NCBI RefSeq assembly: GCF_017464355.1
Contig: NZ_JAFUAG010000025.1
Coordinates: 1-32,177, forward strand
Direction of reading: 5' to 3'
DNA length: 32,177 bases
Origin: Ruminococcus sp.
GTDB lineage: Bacteria; Bacillota; Clostridia; Oscillospirales; Ruminococcaceae
Under the pieces are notes generated by a model. That model was not told where the DNA came from. It was given only the letters and a program-made list of their open reading frames with translations, and ran no database searches. Positions 23,007 through 31,076 of the stretch are shown piece after piece; the stretch's first letter is position 1, and each line of letters starts with the position of its first letter. Position numbers and translations under genes: made by a program.

Positions 23007-23927
23007 ATGTTTAGAGATCCTGACTTCGGTAAAAAACTGAAAAATCAGAAGTCTCTTCTGCTTTTGTCCATACCCTTTGTTGTTTATGTTCTTATATTCA
23101 ACTATGTGCCGCTTTTCGGCTGGATAATGGCTTTCCAGAGATATAAGCCCAGGGACGGCCTGTTCCATTCCGAGTTCATCGGTCTTGAGAACTTTAAGTT
23201 CCTGTTCAGAAACTCTGACTTCATCATGGATGTCAGAAATACCCTGGCAATGGGTGTCATCAACCTGGTGCTGGGTACTATCTGCCCTATAGTATTTGCT
23301 ATACTGCTCAGTGAGCTGAGATTTAACCTGGGCAAGCGTGTGGTACAGACCATTTCCTATCTGCCTCACTTCCTGTCCATGATAATCCTGACAGGTATCG
23401 CATTCGACGTACTCTCTATGGAGAACGGTACCATAAACAACCTGCTCCTGGGTCTTGGCCTGGTAGACAAGCCCGTGCAGTGGCTGGCAGAACCCAAATA
23501 CTTCTGGTGGATAGTTGCTTTCGCACAACGATGGAAAGAAACGGGCTGGGATAGTATCATCTATCTGGCGGCCATCACATCTATCAACCCCGACCTTTAC
23601 GAGGCAGCATCTATCGACGGTGCAGGCCGACTCAGACGTATCTGGCACATCACTCTGCCCGGTCTGAAGCCTACTATCCTGATACTTCTCATCATGAACG
23701 TCGGCAACGTGCTGAACGTTGGTTTTGAACTCCAGTATCTGCTGGGTAACGACCTCGTAAGGTCCGTATCTGAAACTATCGACATCTATGTACTGAACTA
23801 CGGTATCGGCAAGGGCAACTACGCTATCGGTACTGCCGCAGGTATATTCAAGAGTGTCGTAAGTATCATACTCATCGTCATAGCCAATACAACTGCAAAG
23901 GCTATGGGCGAAGAAAGTCTGTACTAA
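23007..23927 (+). CDS. Sugar ABC importer permease 1 (LplB-type)
   Basis: The ATG at 23,007 follows GGAGGTG; an in-frame GTG at 22,998 overlaps the ribosome site. The 306-residue protein has six hydrophobic segments, opening LLLLSIPFVVYVLIFNYVPLF. The ATPase-contact EAA loop is EAASIDGAGRLRRIWHITLP, with a conserved G seven residues after the E. FNYVPLFGWIMAFQ and TGWDSIIYLAA are typical of the LplB/YtcP-type branch that handles complex oligosaccharides. It pairs with the next gene to form the channel. Confidence 0.92.
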   Translation: MFRDPDFGKKLKNQKSLLLLSIPFVVYVLIFNYVPLFGWIMAFQRYKPRDGLFHSEFIGLENFKFLFRNSDFIMDVRNTLAMGVINLVLGTICPIVFAILLSELRFNLGKRVVQTISYLPHFLSMIILTGIAFDVLSMENGTINNLLLGLGLVDKPVQWLAEPKYFWWIVAFAQRWKETGWDSIIYLAAITSINPDLYEAASIDGAGRLRRIWHITLPGLKPTILILLIMNVGNVLNVGFELQYLLGNDLVRSVSETIDIYVLNYGIGKGNYAIGTAAGIFKSVVSIILIVIANTTAKAMGEESLY

Positions 23928-23939
23928 GGAGGGTGCAAA

Positions 23940-24911
23940 ATGGCAGAATTAACTAAAACAGCACCTGCTTCAGGTATGGAAAATAAGAGTCCCTCAAAGG
24001 GCGTTGGTGCTAACACAAAGCATGGTATCATGAGCAGACGTACCAAAGGCGATATTATCTTTGATACCCTCAATACCATCTTCATGATAATTTTCACTAT
24101 CACTATACTCTACCCTCTGCTGAACATGGTAGCTGTATCCTTCAATGATGGTCTGGACGCACTTAAGGGCGGCATAACACTGGTGCCCCGTGTGTTCACT
24201 CTCAAGAACTACGAAACGGTGCTGGGCAAGCAGAATATGTTCACCGCCGCAAGAGTCAGTGTGCTGAGAACTGTTATCGGTACTGTTTCCTCTACGATGG
24301 TAACTGCACTGCTGGCTTACATACTCAGCCGTAAGGAATTCCTGTTCAAGAAGCAGCTGTCCCTGCTGTACGTTATAACAATGTACGTTAACGGCGGTCT
24401 TATCCCTGTGTTCCTGGTCTACAAGAACCTGGGCCTGACCAACAGCTTCCTGGTATACGTTCTGCCCGGTCTGGTGCCCGCTTTCAGTATGCTGGTGCTG
24501 AGGACCTACATGAACGGCCTGCCCGACAGCCTTGCTGAGTCCGCCATGATGGACGGTGCAGGACACCTTACCATTTTCATCAAGATAATCTTCCCCCTGT
24601 GTATGCCCGTTATCGCAACGGTCGCACTGTTCACAGCGGTGGGTCAGTGGAACTCCTGGTTCGACGCTATGCTGTACAACAGAATGAACGGCGACCTGAC
24701 AACTCTTCAGTATGAGCTGATGAAGCTGCTGAGCTCTGTTACCAACCAGAACTCTTCTGCCGATACCATGAAGAACACACAGGCAACAGTTACACCTACC
24801 TCTATAAGAGCAGCTGCAACTGTTATCACATCGCTGCCTATCATCATTCTCTATCCTTTCCTGCAGAGATACTTTGTTGCAGGTCTGACCATCGGCGGCG
24901 TAAAGGAATAA
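23940..24911 (+). CDS. Sugar ABC importer permease 2 (LplC/YtcP-type)
   Basis: The 323-residue protein has a 35-residue cytoplasmic start, then six hydrophobic segments. Typical motifs are ILYPLLNMVAVSFND, YVNGGLIPVFLVYKNLGL and the EAA loop ESAMMDGAGHLTIFIKIIF. It ends PFLQRYFVAGLTIGGVKE, the standard tail of this family. The ATG follows AAGGAGGGTG and lies 13 bases after permease 1. No ATPase gene is nearby; such importers often share an MsmX-like ATPase encoded elsewhere. Confidence 0.92.
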   Translation: MAELTKTAPASGMENKSPSKGVGANTKHGIMSRRTKGDIIFDTLNTIFMIIFTITILYPLLNMVAVSFNDGLDALKGGITLVPRVFTLKNYETVLGKQNMFTAARVSVLRTVIGTVSSTMVTALLAYILSRKEFLFKKQLSLLYVITMYVNGGLIPVFLVYKNLGLTNSFLVYVLPGLVPAFSMLVLRTYMNGLPDSLAESAMMDGAGHLTIFIKIIFPLCMPVIATVALFTAVGQWNSWFDAMLYNRMNGDLTTLQYELMKLLSSVTNQNSSADTMKNTQATVTPTSIRAAATVITSLPIIILYPFLQRYFVAGLTIGGVKE

Positions 24912-24931
24912 TATCTTTTCTAAAACACATC

Positions 24932-24963
24932 AACACCGTCTGCGGGCGCAGGCGGTGTTTTTG
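24932..24963 (+). terminator. Terminator between permease 2 and the GH39 gene
   Basis: AACACCGTCTGC pairs with GCAGGCGGTGTT (one wobble) over a GGGC loop, followed by T5. It comes only 18 bases before the GH39 start, so the xylosidase is probably made by read-through at a lower level than the importer. Confidence 0.85.
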
Positions 24964-24980
24964 CATAAGGAGGAATATGT

Positions 24981-26471
24981 ATGCGCAATACTGTCATCGA
25001 TCCTGAAAACAGGATACCATTCAACAACAACGTTGACCACTGTATCGGCACAGGCAGGCTGGGTCTTGCCCTTACGGCTGAATATCTTGAGCAGCTCAGG
25101 CTGGTGCAGCAGGAGATAGGCTTCAAAAATATCCGCGGACACGGCCTGTTCACCGATGATGTGGCTATCTACCATGAGTATGAGGAGGACGGGGTCACAA
25201 AGGTGGAGTACAACTACACCTACATCGACCGCATTTTTGACAGCTACCTTGAACTGGGCATACGTCCCTATCTGGAGCTGGGCTTCATGCCCGAAAAGCT
25301 GGCCAGCGGCACCCAGACTATCTTCTACTGGAAAGGCAACACCACCCCGCCCAGGGACTACACCCTCTGGACAGACATGGTGGTGGCACTGCTGAAACAC
25401 CTCCGCGGCCGCTACGGCGAGGAAGTCCTTGACTGGAACATCGAGGTCTGGAACGAGCCGAACCTCCCCGGGTTCTGGTACAAGGCGGATATGCAGGAGT
25501 ATTTCAGGCTCTTCAAGGAGACCTTCAATGCCATAAAGGCTTACGATGAGCGCTTCAGGGTCGGCGGACCTGCTATCTGCGGTGTCAACGACGCTGAGTG
25601 GATAAGGAAATTCCTGGAATTCTGCAAGGCTGAGGGTATCCGCCCCGACGCTGTCACCCGCCACCATTACTGCGTTGATTTCCCCGAAACTGTCGGGCAT
25701 TATGATTATTCCACCCTGCAGGATCCCGATGAGCGCCTGGGCAATCTGCAGTCCACCCGTGATATAGCTGACAGCTTTGATGAGTACAGGGGCATTCCCA
25801 TACATATCACCGAATTCAGCACCTCCTACACACCAAAGGGTGTTATACACGATACAAACCTGAACGCTGCCTATCTGGCAGAACAGCTGTCCCGCCTGGG
25901 GGATATGAACGAGTCCTATTCCTACTGGACCTTCGGCGATGTATTCGAGGAGCAGGGTGTGCCCTTCACACCTTTCCACGGAGGATTTGGCCTGGTGGCA
26001 GGCGGCTGCATACCCAAGCCCACCTTCTACACCTTTGCTTTCTTCAAGGCGCTGAAAAAATTCGGTACAGACTGCGTGCTGCGGGACAAGACCGCAGTGG
26101 TGGTAAAAAGCGATAAGGGCTACGCAGGCATTCTATGGAATATCGACGGCGAAAGCTTCACCCGCAGCTTTGAGTTCCCCACAGAGGACAGCTTTACCCT
26201 CATCACCAAAACGGTAGATGAACAGACCTGCAACCCCCTGAAGTTCTGGCACGACCTGGGCGAGCCCGCAAACCTCACCAGGACACAGACCGAGCTGCTG
26301 AGGGCGGCCGCAAAGCCCCTCATACAGAGCGAGGTCATCACCGCCGAACAGGGCAAAGCAAAGGCAGAGCTGACCGTCAACAAAAACGGTATAGTCTACT
26401 TTGAGCTTACCCCCCGCACCTTTACCCCCGACAGAGGCTATGACTACGACAGAGTGATATCCTTCCACTGA
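24981..26471 (+). CDS. GH39 beta-xylosidase
   Basis: The 496-residue protein has no signal peptide, so it acts in the cytoplasm on imported oligosaccharides. The TIM barrel shows FKNIRGHGLFTDD, then WNIEVWNEPNLPGFW, whose E159 is the acid/base, and IHITEFSTSY, whose E278 is the nucleophile. These positions and the length match characterised GH39 xylosidases. A C-terminal beta domain (about 350-496) follows. AAGGAGG precedes the ATG. The reaction expected is release of xylose from the non-reducing end of xylo-oligosaccharides; other GH39 specificities cannot be excluded. Its place after the importer supports a role in hemicellulose use. Confidence 0.9.
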   Translation: MRNTVIDPENRIPFNNNVDHCIGTGRLGLALTAEYLEQLRLVQQEIGFKNIRGHGLFTDDVAIYHEYEEDGVTKVEYNYTYIDRIFDSYLELGIRPYLELGFMPEKLASGTQTIFYWKGNTTPPRDYTLWTDMVVALLKHLRGRYGEEVLDWNIEVWNEPNLPGFWYKADMQEYFRLFKETFNAIKAYDERFRVGGPAICGVNDAEWIRKFLEFCKAEGIRPDAVTRHHYCVDFPETVGHYDYSTLQDPDERLGNLQSTRDIADSFDEYRGIPIHITEFSTSYTPKGVIHDTNLNAAYLAEQLSRLGDMNESYSYWTFGDVFEEQGVPFTPFHGGFGLVAGGCIPKPTFYTFAFFKALKKFGTDCVLRDKTAVVVKSDKGYAGILWNIDGESFTRSFEFPTEDSFTLITKTVDEQTCNPLKFWHDLGEPANLTRTQTELLRAAAKPLIQSEVITAEQGKAKAELTVNKNGIVYFELTPRTFTPDRGYDYDRVISFH

Positions 26472-26494
26472 CATAAGGCATATTGAAACAGCAA

Positions 26495-26523
26495 AAGCAC
26501 TGCCATTTTCGGCAGTGCTTTTT
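26495..26523. terminator. Bidirectional terminator between GH39 and DUF4491 genes
   Basis: AAGCACTGCC pairs with GGCAGTGCTT over ATTTTC, with A4 before and T5 after. It serves the convergent genes ending at 26,471 (plus) and 26,525 (minus). Confidence 0.9.
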
Positions 26524-26524
26524 G

Positions 26525-26812
26525 TCAGTATCTTCGGTCGGGTTTTTTGGGGAACCAGCCCTTGCGTACACGTTCCTCCTGCTGAAAAAGCTCGTGTATG
26601 CTCCAGAAACAGCTTGTTGACACCACCGCTGTAACACAGCTTACAAGATCGCTTTCAGCAAACAGGGATATCAGCAGGAAGATCCCCCCTGCAAGTGCAA
26701 AGACGAACCAGCATTTTTTTGAGAAGTAATATTCAGCCTTGATGACTATGGGGTGGAACATACCGATTATCAGAAAAGTGATCACACCGAGGATCATACC
26801 TGTGGTATTCAT
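26525..26812 (-). CDS. DUF4491 small membrane protein
   Basis: The 95-residue protein (ATG at 26,812; a Met six codons earlier overlaps the ribosome site GGAGG) has three hydrophobic segments. MILGVITFLIIGMFHPIVI, KAEYYFSKKCWFVF and WSIHELFQQEERVRKGWFP are the family's hallmark stretches. DUF4491 proteins are widespread in gut Firmicutes and Bacteroidetes, and their function is unknown. It stands alone with its own consensus promoter and shares a terminator with the GH39 gene. Confidence 0.85.
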   Translation of the reverse strand: MNTTGMILGVITFLIIGMFHPIVIKAEYYFSKKCWFVFALAGGIFLLISLFAESDLVSCVTAVVSTSCFWSIHELFQQEERVRKGWFPKKPDRRY

Positions 26813-26855
26813 AGTGCAGTAAACCTCCATTTATTTCCATTAGACGGCACTAACC

Positions 26856-26884
26856 ATTATAGCATACCACAGCATTCCTGTCAA
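26856..26884 (-). promoter_or_regulatory. Consensus promoter of the DUF4491 gene
   Basis: TTGACA (26,879-26,884) and TATAAT (26,856-26,861) with a 17-base spacer, a perfect sigma-A promoter. Confidence 0.85.
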
Positions 26885-26910
26885 CATTATTTCTCCCCGA
26901 AAGTATGAAG

Positions 26911-26940
26911 CCCCCGTGTGTCTGTGACAGCGCACGGGGG
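26911..26940 (-). terminator. Terminator-like hairpin of the ABC/CPBP operon
   Basis: CCCCCGTGTG pairs with CGCACGGGGG (one mismatch) over a 10-base loop. It lies six bases after the CPBP stop codon on the minus strand. Only a weak T-tract follows, but the stem is very strong. Confidence 0.6.
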
Positions 26941-26946
26941 AAGATG

Positions 26947-27816
26947 TTATGCCTCTGCTTTCTTTCTGCCAAAGCCTGTCAGCAGCAGGCAGACAGCTGC
27001 TGCCGTCGGTACGAGCCCCATCATGGTGATACCCACCCACAGTGAGTGCTTTTCAAGAGCCTCGCTGCTTATCATTGCCGCAGCAGGCAGGTTCATCACG
27101 CTGTCTATGACAGTGTGGCACACCGCCGCAGGTATGACAGACTTTGTCTTCTCGGTCATCCATGTCAGCACATAGCTCAGGGGCATACACACCACGCACA
27201 TGGCTATTATGCCCACATAGGGGAAGCCCGCATAGCCCCGCCCGAAGTCGTAGCCGTACCATATCAGCGGTGCGTGCCACAGCCCCCAGATAATGCCTGT
27301 TATACAGCAGGCGGGAAGTCTTGGCATGAGCTTTTCAAGCTTGGGGGTCAGGTATGCCCGCCAGCCGAATTCCTCGCCGAAACCCAGTATCAGCAGGGGG
27401 ATATCCTGAAGATAGGTCAGTAGTATGACACCCAGCATAAGGCCCAGCCCCTTGCCCCCGGTGTTCTTGTCAAGAAGCCCTGCCATGTCGGTATTCGGGT
27501 CATAGAGAAAATGCATGGCAAACAGGTTTATTATGCCCGCTGCCAGGGGGCCTGCCGCCGCCGCAAGGTATATGCCCTTATGCTTTTTCAGGCTTGCTTT
27601 CAGGTAATGCTCGCCCTTGCCCTCTTTGGTGATGAGGCGTGTGAGTATATTTGCAATGGCGGGGTACAGCATGACAGTCTGAGCTGCCGCCGCCGAGGTC
27701 AGCCCGCCCCTGTGGTCGGAGAAAGCTATCTCCAGTATATAGTTTGGTATGAAGCAAAGCACAGTGAATATGACTATGCGCTTAAGGGTAAGTTTCTTTT
27801 CATCGCTCACGGTCAC
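26947..27816 (-). CDS. CPBP-family intramembrane metalloprotease
   Basis: The GTG at 27,816 overlaps the stop of the preceding 51-residue gene in GTGA, so the two are translationally coupled. The 289-residue protein has eight or so hydrophobic segments. The catalytic motifs are present: GFGEEFGWRAYLTP with E148-E149 and R153, and GIIWGLWHAPLIW with H181. A later SVIPAAVCHTVID supplies the third motif. In bacteria such proteases process membrane peptides or provide bacteriocin self-immunity. The coupling with an ABC-2 exporter and a tiny membrane peptide suggests a peptide-handling unit; that is inference. Confidence 0.88.
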   Translation of the reverse strand: MTVSDEKKLTLKRIVIFTVLCFIPNYILEIAFSDHRGGLTSAAAAQTVMLYPAIANILTRLITKEGKGEHYLKASLKKHKGIYLAAAAGPLAAGIINLFAMHFLYDPNTDMAGLLDKNTGGKGLGLMLGVILLTYLQDIPLLILGFGEEFGWRAYLTPKLEKLMPRLPACCITGIIWGLWHAPLIWYGYDFGRGYAGFPYVGIIAMCVVCMPLSYVLTWMTEKTKSVIPAAVCHTVIDSVMNLPAAAMISSEALEKHSLWVGITMMGLVPTAAAVCLLLTGFGRKKAEA

Positions 27817-27968
27817 GCACCCCCTATCCCGAGTATGGTCATTATGTTGCTTATGATGTCATAGTCCCCCGTCAGCGCCTGCACAAGGCGGATATCACCT
27901 ATGGCAAAGCACAGCAGGACGACTACCGCACCTAGCAGAAGAAGGATGCGTTTCTCATCACTTGTCAT
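27813..27968 (-). CDS. 51-residue membrane peptide coupled to ABC-2 permease and CPBP protease
   Basis: The ATG at 27,968 overlaps the 3' end of the upstream permease by 11 bases, and the TGA overlaps the next start. The peptide reads MTSDEKRILLLLGAVVVLLC, then FAIGDIRLVQALTGDYDII and a hydrophobic Gly-rich end ILGIGGA. It has one clear membrane helix and perhaps a second short one. GGGGCGGAG is the likely ribosome site. The overlaps on both sides argue that it is real. No family is recognised; it may be an accessory subunit or a substrate of the neighbouring exporter or protease. Confidence 0.75.
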   Translation of the reverse strand: MTSDEKRILLLLGAVVVLLCFAIGDIRLVQALTGDYDIISNIMTILGIGGA

Positions 27969-28707
27969 AATGCTCCGCCCCTTTCAGATAGAACTTGCAG
28001 GATAATTTGTACGATAAAAAGTACAGCACTATCACCACGCCGAAGAAAGCCGTCTGCGCCCATATAGCAGTTTCGCTCTCGCTGAGCTTTTCTATAGCTT
28101 TGAAAAGCTTCTTCCACATGGTATCCATGTTTATTATGCTGAGATCCCCGAACAGCCCGTATACCAGTGCAATGGCTGATACTATCAGCAGTGCCGCCAG
28201 CCTGACGGTGTTGCCGTACTTCGAGGAAAATGCGAAGATGAAAGGCGCATTTATCGCCCTTATCAGCAGCTGTACAAAGAACAGCAGCAGTATCAGCCCC
28301 GAGGTAGGGGGCACATCTTCGCCCAGTATATCGGCGGTGAGTGCATTCATAAATATGCAGACGAAGGATATCGTTACAGAATACAGCAGCATGAGTATGT
28401 ACTTGCTGCCCACCTGCTTTTTAATGCCGTCTTCGGTGGAAACCACAAAGTATGCCCACTTTTTGCGCTCGTCTGCCGCCAGCAGACCCTCCTGCACTAT
28501 GCCCCCCACATAGAAGGACAGAGCCACCGTGAATATGCACATCATGAACAGGAAGCTGCTGCCCTCGCTCGATTTGGCAGCTGTGTATACCTCGCTGCCG
28601 GCAAAGTACGGCACGAAGATGAAGCAGTTTGCAAAGAACAATACGCCCATAAGTGCGAAGAACGTGCCCTTGCAGCTTTTGAAATTCGAGTATATATATC
28701 CCAGCAT
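27958..28707 (-). CDS. ABC-2-type permease subunit 2
   Basis: The 249-residue protein has six hydrophobic segments with short loops, opening YIYSNFKSCKGTFFALMGVLF. ERKKWAYFVVSTEDGIKKQVGSKY is the coupling-helix region typical of ABC-2 permeases paired with YtrB/BcrA-like ATPases. The ATG lies one base after the stop of permease 1. It probably forms a heterodimer with that subunit. Substrate is unknown; YtrA-controlled exporters often respond to cell-wall antibiotics. Confidence 0.8.
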   Translation of the reverse strand: MLGYIYSNFKSCKGTFFALMGVLFFANCFIFVPYFAGSEVYTAAKSSEGSSFLFMMCIFTVALSFYVGGIVQEGLLAADERKKWAYFVVSTEDGIKKQVGSKYILMLLYSVTISFVCIFMNALTADILGEDVPPTSGLILLLFFVQLLIRAINAPFIFAFSSKYGNTVRLAALLIVSAIALVYGLFGDLSIINMDTMWKKLFKAIEKLSESETAIWAQTAFFGVVIVLYFLSYKLSCKFYLKGAEHYDK

Positions 28708-28708
28708 A

Positions 28709-29479
28709 TCAGCACACCTTCTTTTCCAGTATTTTCTTCATGAAATGATATGAAAGGACGGTCGAAACTATTATCAGCACAGGCACTGCCGCCGCAAGGT
28801 AGGGTATGTAGCCCTCCAGCTGATCTGTCAGCATATTCAGGTCGACCTCCTGCCCGCCTGCTTTGGCAAGCTTGTCTGTCTCGTCTATCTTATCCATAAA
28901 TATTATCATAACGGGCACTAACAGTACCATCGTGATGACCATTGATATCAGCCCCGCCTTGTCGGTGCTGCGGAAATATGCGTTAAGCGGCAGCGATACC
29001 ACCGTCAAGATGTAGCAGTAAGCTATTATGTAGGCTATAAGTATCAGCTCGGTCTTGCCCGACCACTGCCCGCTGCACAGCCGCAGTACGGTCAGTTCGG
29101 GCAGGACGAGTATCACAGATGTGACCAGCCCCATGATATTTATGCCGTATCTGTAAGTAAGCTGTTCCTTCACCGTAAGCGGGGTGGTGTATATATATTT
29201 CTGCCAGCCGCAGTTCATATCAGATATGACATTCTTTCCGCTGAATTCAGTGAAAGGCACCGAACAGCACAGGGTCGTGAACATCAGCATACTAAAGCGC
29301 AGCGACAGTATGATGTATGCATTTCCTTCGGAATACTTGGCGATGTTGCCGTACTTTGCACTGAGGAACACCAGCATCGTCAGTATGATACAGACGATGT
29401 AGCTCACAGCCGTACCGATGAGCGTTTTTCTGGAAAGCAGCACATCATGCTTTAACATGGCGATGTGATGTCTGTTCAT
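28709..29479 (-). CDS. ABC-2-type permease subunit 1
   Basis: The start is the ATG at 29,479, within TAATG of the ATPase stop, with AAGGAG upstream. The 256-residue protein has six hydrophobic segments: a cytoplasmic opening RHHIAMLKHDVLLSRKTL, then YIVCIILTMLVFLS. DMNCGWQKYIYTTPLTVKEQL is the ATPase-contact region of this family. It resembles permease 2 in layout though not closely in sequence. It belongs to the same operon and exporter. Confidence 0.8.
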   Translation of the reverse strand: MNRHHIAMLKHDVLLSRKTLIGTAVSYIVCIILTMLVFLSAKYGNIAKYSEGNAYIILSLRFSMLMFTTLCCSVPFTEFSGKNVISDMNCGWQKYIYTTPLTVKEQLTYRYGINIMGLVTSVILVLPELTVLRLCSGQWSGKTELILIAYIIAYCYILTVVSLPLNAYFRSTDKAGLISMVITMVLLVPVMIIFMDKIDETDKLAKAGGQEVDLNMLTDQLEGYIPYLAAAVPVLIIVSTVLSYHFMKKILEKKVC

Positions 29480-30357
29480 TATCTCCACTCCTTTTTCTCA
29501 CGGTTGACGTAGAACAGCATTATCTCTTCAAGGGTGGTCTTGTCGGCGGTCAGCCCCGAATATTTTTTCAGCGCCGCAGACCTGTCAGCCACCATGACAT
29601 CAGCCCCGAAATCTGTCAGGCGGGCGCTGATGAAGTCAGACTTGTCTATCTCGGCAAAATCGCCTTTGGTGCATTTCAGCACCGCATGGCTGTCCAGGAT
29701 ATCGTCCTTGTAGCCCGTCAGCAGAAGCTTGCCCTTGTCGATAAAGGTCACGCTGTCGGCTATCTTTTCCAGGTCGGAGGTTATGTGTGATGACATTAGT
29801 ATGGAATTGTCTTCGTCCTGAAGATATTCGAGAAAAATATCCAGTATCTCGTTGCGCACCACAGGGTCAAGGCCTGTGGTAGCCTCGTCCATGATGAGCA
29901 GTCTAGCCCCGTGGGACAGTGCGGCGGCTATCTGCAGCTTCATCTTCATGCCCTTTGAGAACTGCCCGAACTTCTTCTTGCGGGGCAGGGCAAAGCGGTC
30001 AAGATAGCCAAAGAAAGTCTGCCTGTCCCAGTTTTCAAACAAATCTGAGAAGATAAAGTCAAGGTTGTTTGCATTCAGCTGCTCGTTGAAAGGCAGCTCA
30101 TCAAATACCGCAGCAATGCTGCGCTTTATCTCGTTCTCGTCCTTTATGTGGTCAAGCCCCATTACCTTTATCTCGCCCTCATCGGGCTTTACTATGTTGA
30201 GTATGGTGTTTATGGTTGTGGACTTGCCTGCGCCGTTCTGGCCTATAAAGCCCATGATACTGCCCTTTGGCACATTGAAGCTCAGCTTGTCCAGCGTGAA
30301 GCCGTCGTATCTCTTGGTAAGCCCTTTTATCTCTATGGCATTTTCGTATTCGCTCAT
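29479..30357 (-). CDS. ABC transporter ATPase (YtrB/BcrA-like)
   Basis: The 292-residue protein has Walker A GQNGAGKST (39-47), the signature FSKGMKMKL (133-141, a variant of LSGGQ typical of this branch), Walker B LLIMDEAT with D157-E158, and the H-switch H191. All catalytic residues are present. A C-terminal extension of about 70 residues ends FYVNREKKEW. The gene starts one base after the GntR stop, and its stop overlaps the permease start. It should power the two ABC-2 permeases. Confidence 0.93.
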   Translation of the reverse strand: MSEYENAIEIKGLTKRYDGFTLDKLSFNVPKGSIMGFIGQNGAGKSTTINTILNIVKPDEGEIKVMGLDHIKDENEIKRSIAAVFDELPFNEQLNANNLDFIFSDLFENWDRQTFFGYLDRFALPRKKKFGQFSKGMKMKLQIAAALSHGARLLIMDEATTGLDPVVRNEILDIFLEYLQDEDNSILMSSHITSDLEKIADSVTFIDKGKLLLTGYKDDILDSHAVLKCTKGDFAEIDKSDFISARLTDFGADVMVADRSAALKKYSGLTADKTTLEEIMLFYVNREKKEWR

Positions 30358-30358
30358 A

Positions 30359-30733
30359 TCAGTTACCTCCGTATAGCATTTCCAGGATAGAAGTCAGCTC
30401 CTCCAGGCTGATATCACAGCGCCTGGCCACCTCGCAGGCCTCCGCCAGGTGTGCCTCTGCCTGCCTGAGGTATTCCTCTTTCAGAAGCTCGGTGTTCTGT
30501 CCCTTCACAAAGCTGCCCCTGCCTGTGTACGATTCGATAAACCCGTCACGCTCCAGTTCCTCGTAGGCACGCTTGGTGGTTATGACGCTTATCCTAAGCG
30601 CCTGGGCGAGTGCGCGCATTGAAGGCAGAGCGTCCCCTGCTTTCAGCTCGCCTGTCATTATCTGAGTCTTGATCTGCTTTACGATCTGCTCATAGATAGG
30701 CTCGCCCGTAGAGTTTGAAATTATAATATCCAT
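30359..30733 (-). CDS. GntR-family (YtrA subfamily) transcriptional regulator
   Basis: The 124-residue protein has a GntR winged helix at about 10-75: PIYEQIVKQIKTQIMTGEL, then LPSMRALAQALRISVITTKR and GFIESYTGRGSFV. The short C-terminal tail of about 45 residues is the mark of the YtrA group, which lacks a large ligand domain. Such proteins repress their own ABC-exporter operon until cell-wall stress occurs. It is the first gene of the operon. The promoter upstream carries TATACA motifs in helical phase that are likely its binding sites. Confidence 0.9.
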   Translation of the reverse strand: MDIIISNSTGEPIYEQIVKQIKTQIMTGELKAGDALPSMRALAQALRISVITTKRAYEELERDGFIESYTGRGSFVKGQNTELLKEEYLRQAEAHLAEACEVARRCDISLEELTSILEMLYGGN

Positions 30734-30762
30734 TTGTGATCACCTGTAATGTATATATTTGA

Positions 30763-30955
30763 TATACACATTATAACAAACATATACATTTCTGTCAAGG
30801 GGATATATCTGAAAATCTGCACAGATCTTTCGGCGGATATTTGAGTATATCGTACAAAAAACAGCTTTCTCTCACCCGAAAAGCATATATACACTTTCAA
30901 AGAATGTATATACACCTCCATATCCGATATATACAATTTCGGGTATCTATATACA
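30763..30955. repeat. Phased array of TATACA motifs at the YtrA-like operon promoter
   Basis: TATACA begins at 30,763, 30,783, 30,888, 30,909, 30,930 and 30,950. Spacings are 20, 105, 21, 21 and 20 bases, all near multiples of two helical turns, so all sites face one side of the DNA. The first two overlap the operon promoter, and the first also forms TGTATAT...ATATACA (30,750-30,768). The rest of the gene-free 30,734-31,076 holds only promoters and a hairpin. Confidence 0.7.
30770..30798 (-). promoter_or_regulatory. Consensus promoter of the YtrA-like ABC operon
   Basis: TTGACA (30,793-30,798) and TATAAT (30,770-30,775) with a 17-base spacer on the minus strand. One TATACA lies in the spacer and another just past the -10 box, which suits autorepression. 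Confidence 0.88.
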
Positions 30956-30979
30956 TTTACAGACGAAAGCAGATATCTG

Positions 30980-31009
30980 TTGACATAAGGTGCTGTGACA
31001 TGGTATAAT
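30980..31009 (+). promoter_or_regulatory. Promoter of guaA
   Basis: TTGACA (30,980-30,985) and TATAAT (31,004-31,009) with an 18-base spacer. The nearest TATACA lies 25 bases upstream of the -35 box. Confidence 0.82.
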
Positions 31010-31015
31010 AATAAA

Positions 31016-31035
31016 AGCAAACGGTGTCGTTTGCT
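31016..31035 (+). other. 5'-end hairpin of the guaA transcript
   Basis: AGCAAACG pairs with CGTTTGCT over GTGT at the predicted start of the transcript. It is too early and lacks a T-tract to be a terminator; a role in 5'-end stability is likely. No purine riboswitch is recognisable in the 60-base leader. Confidence 0.55.
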
Positions 31036-31076
31036 GAAAAAAATTTACCGCACACGCGGACAGGAGGTCAAATATC

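Noticed and set aside
24930-25979. Long minus-strand frame opposite the GH39 gene
   Set aside because: The plus-strand frame has clear GH39 catalytic motifs; the minus frame shows no domain.
31016-31076. Purine riboswitch upstream of guaA
   Set aside because: The leader is only about 60 bases with one small hairpin; there is no three-way junction or conserved loop.
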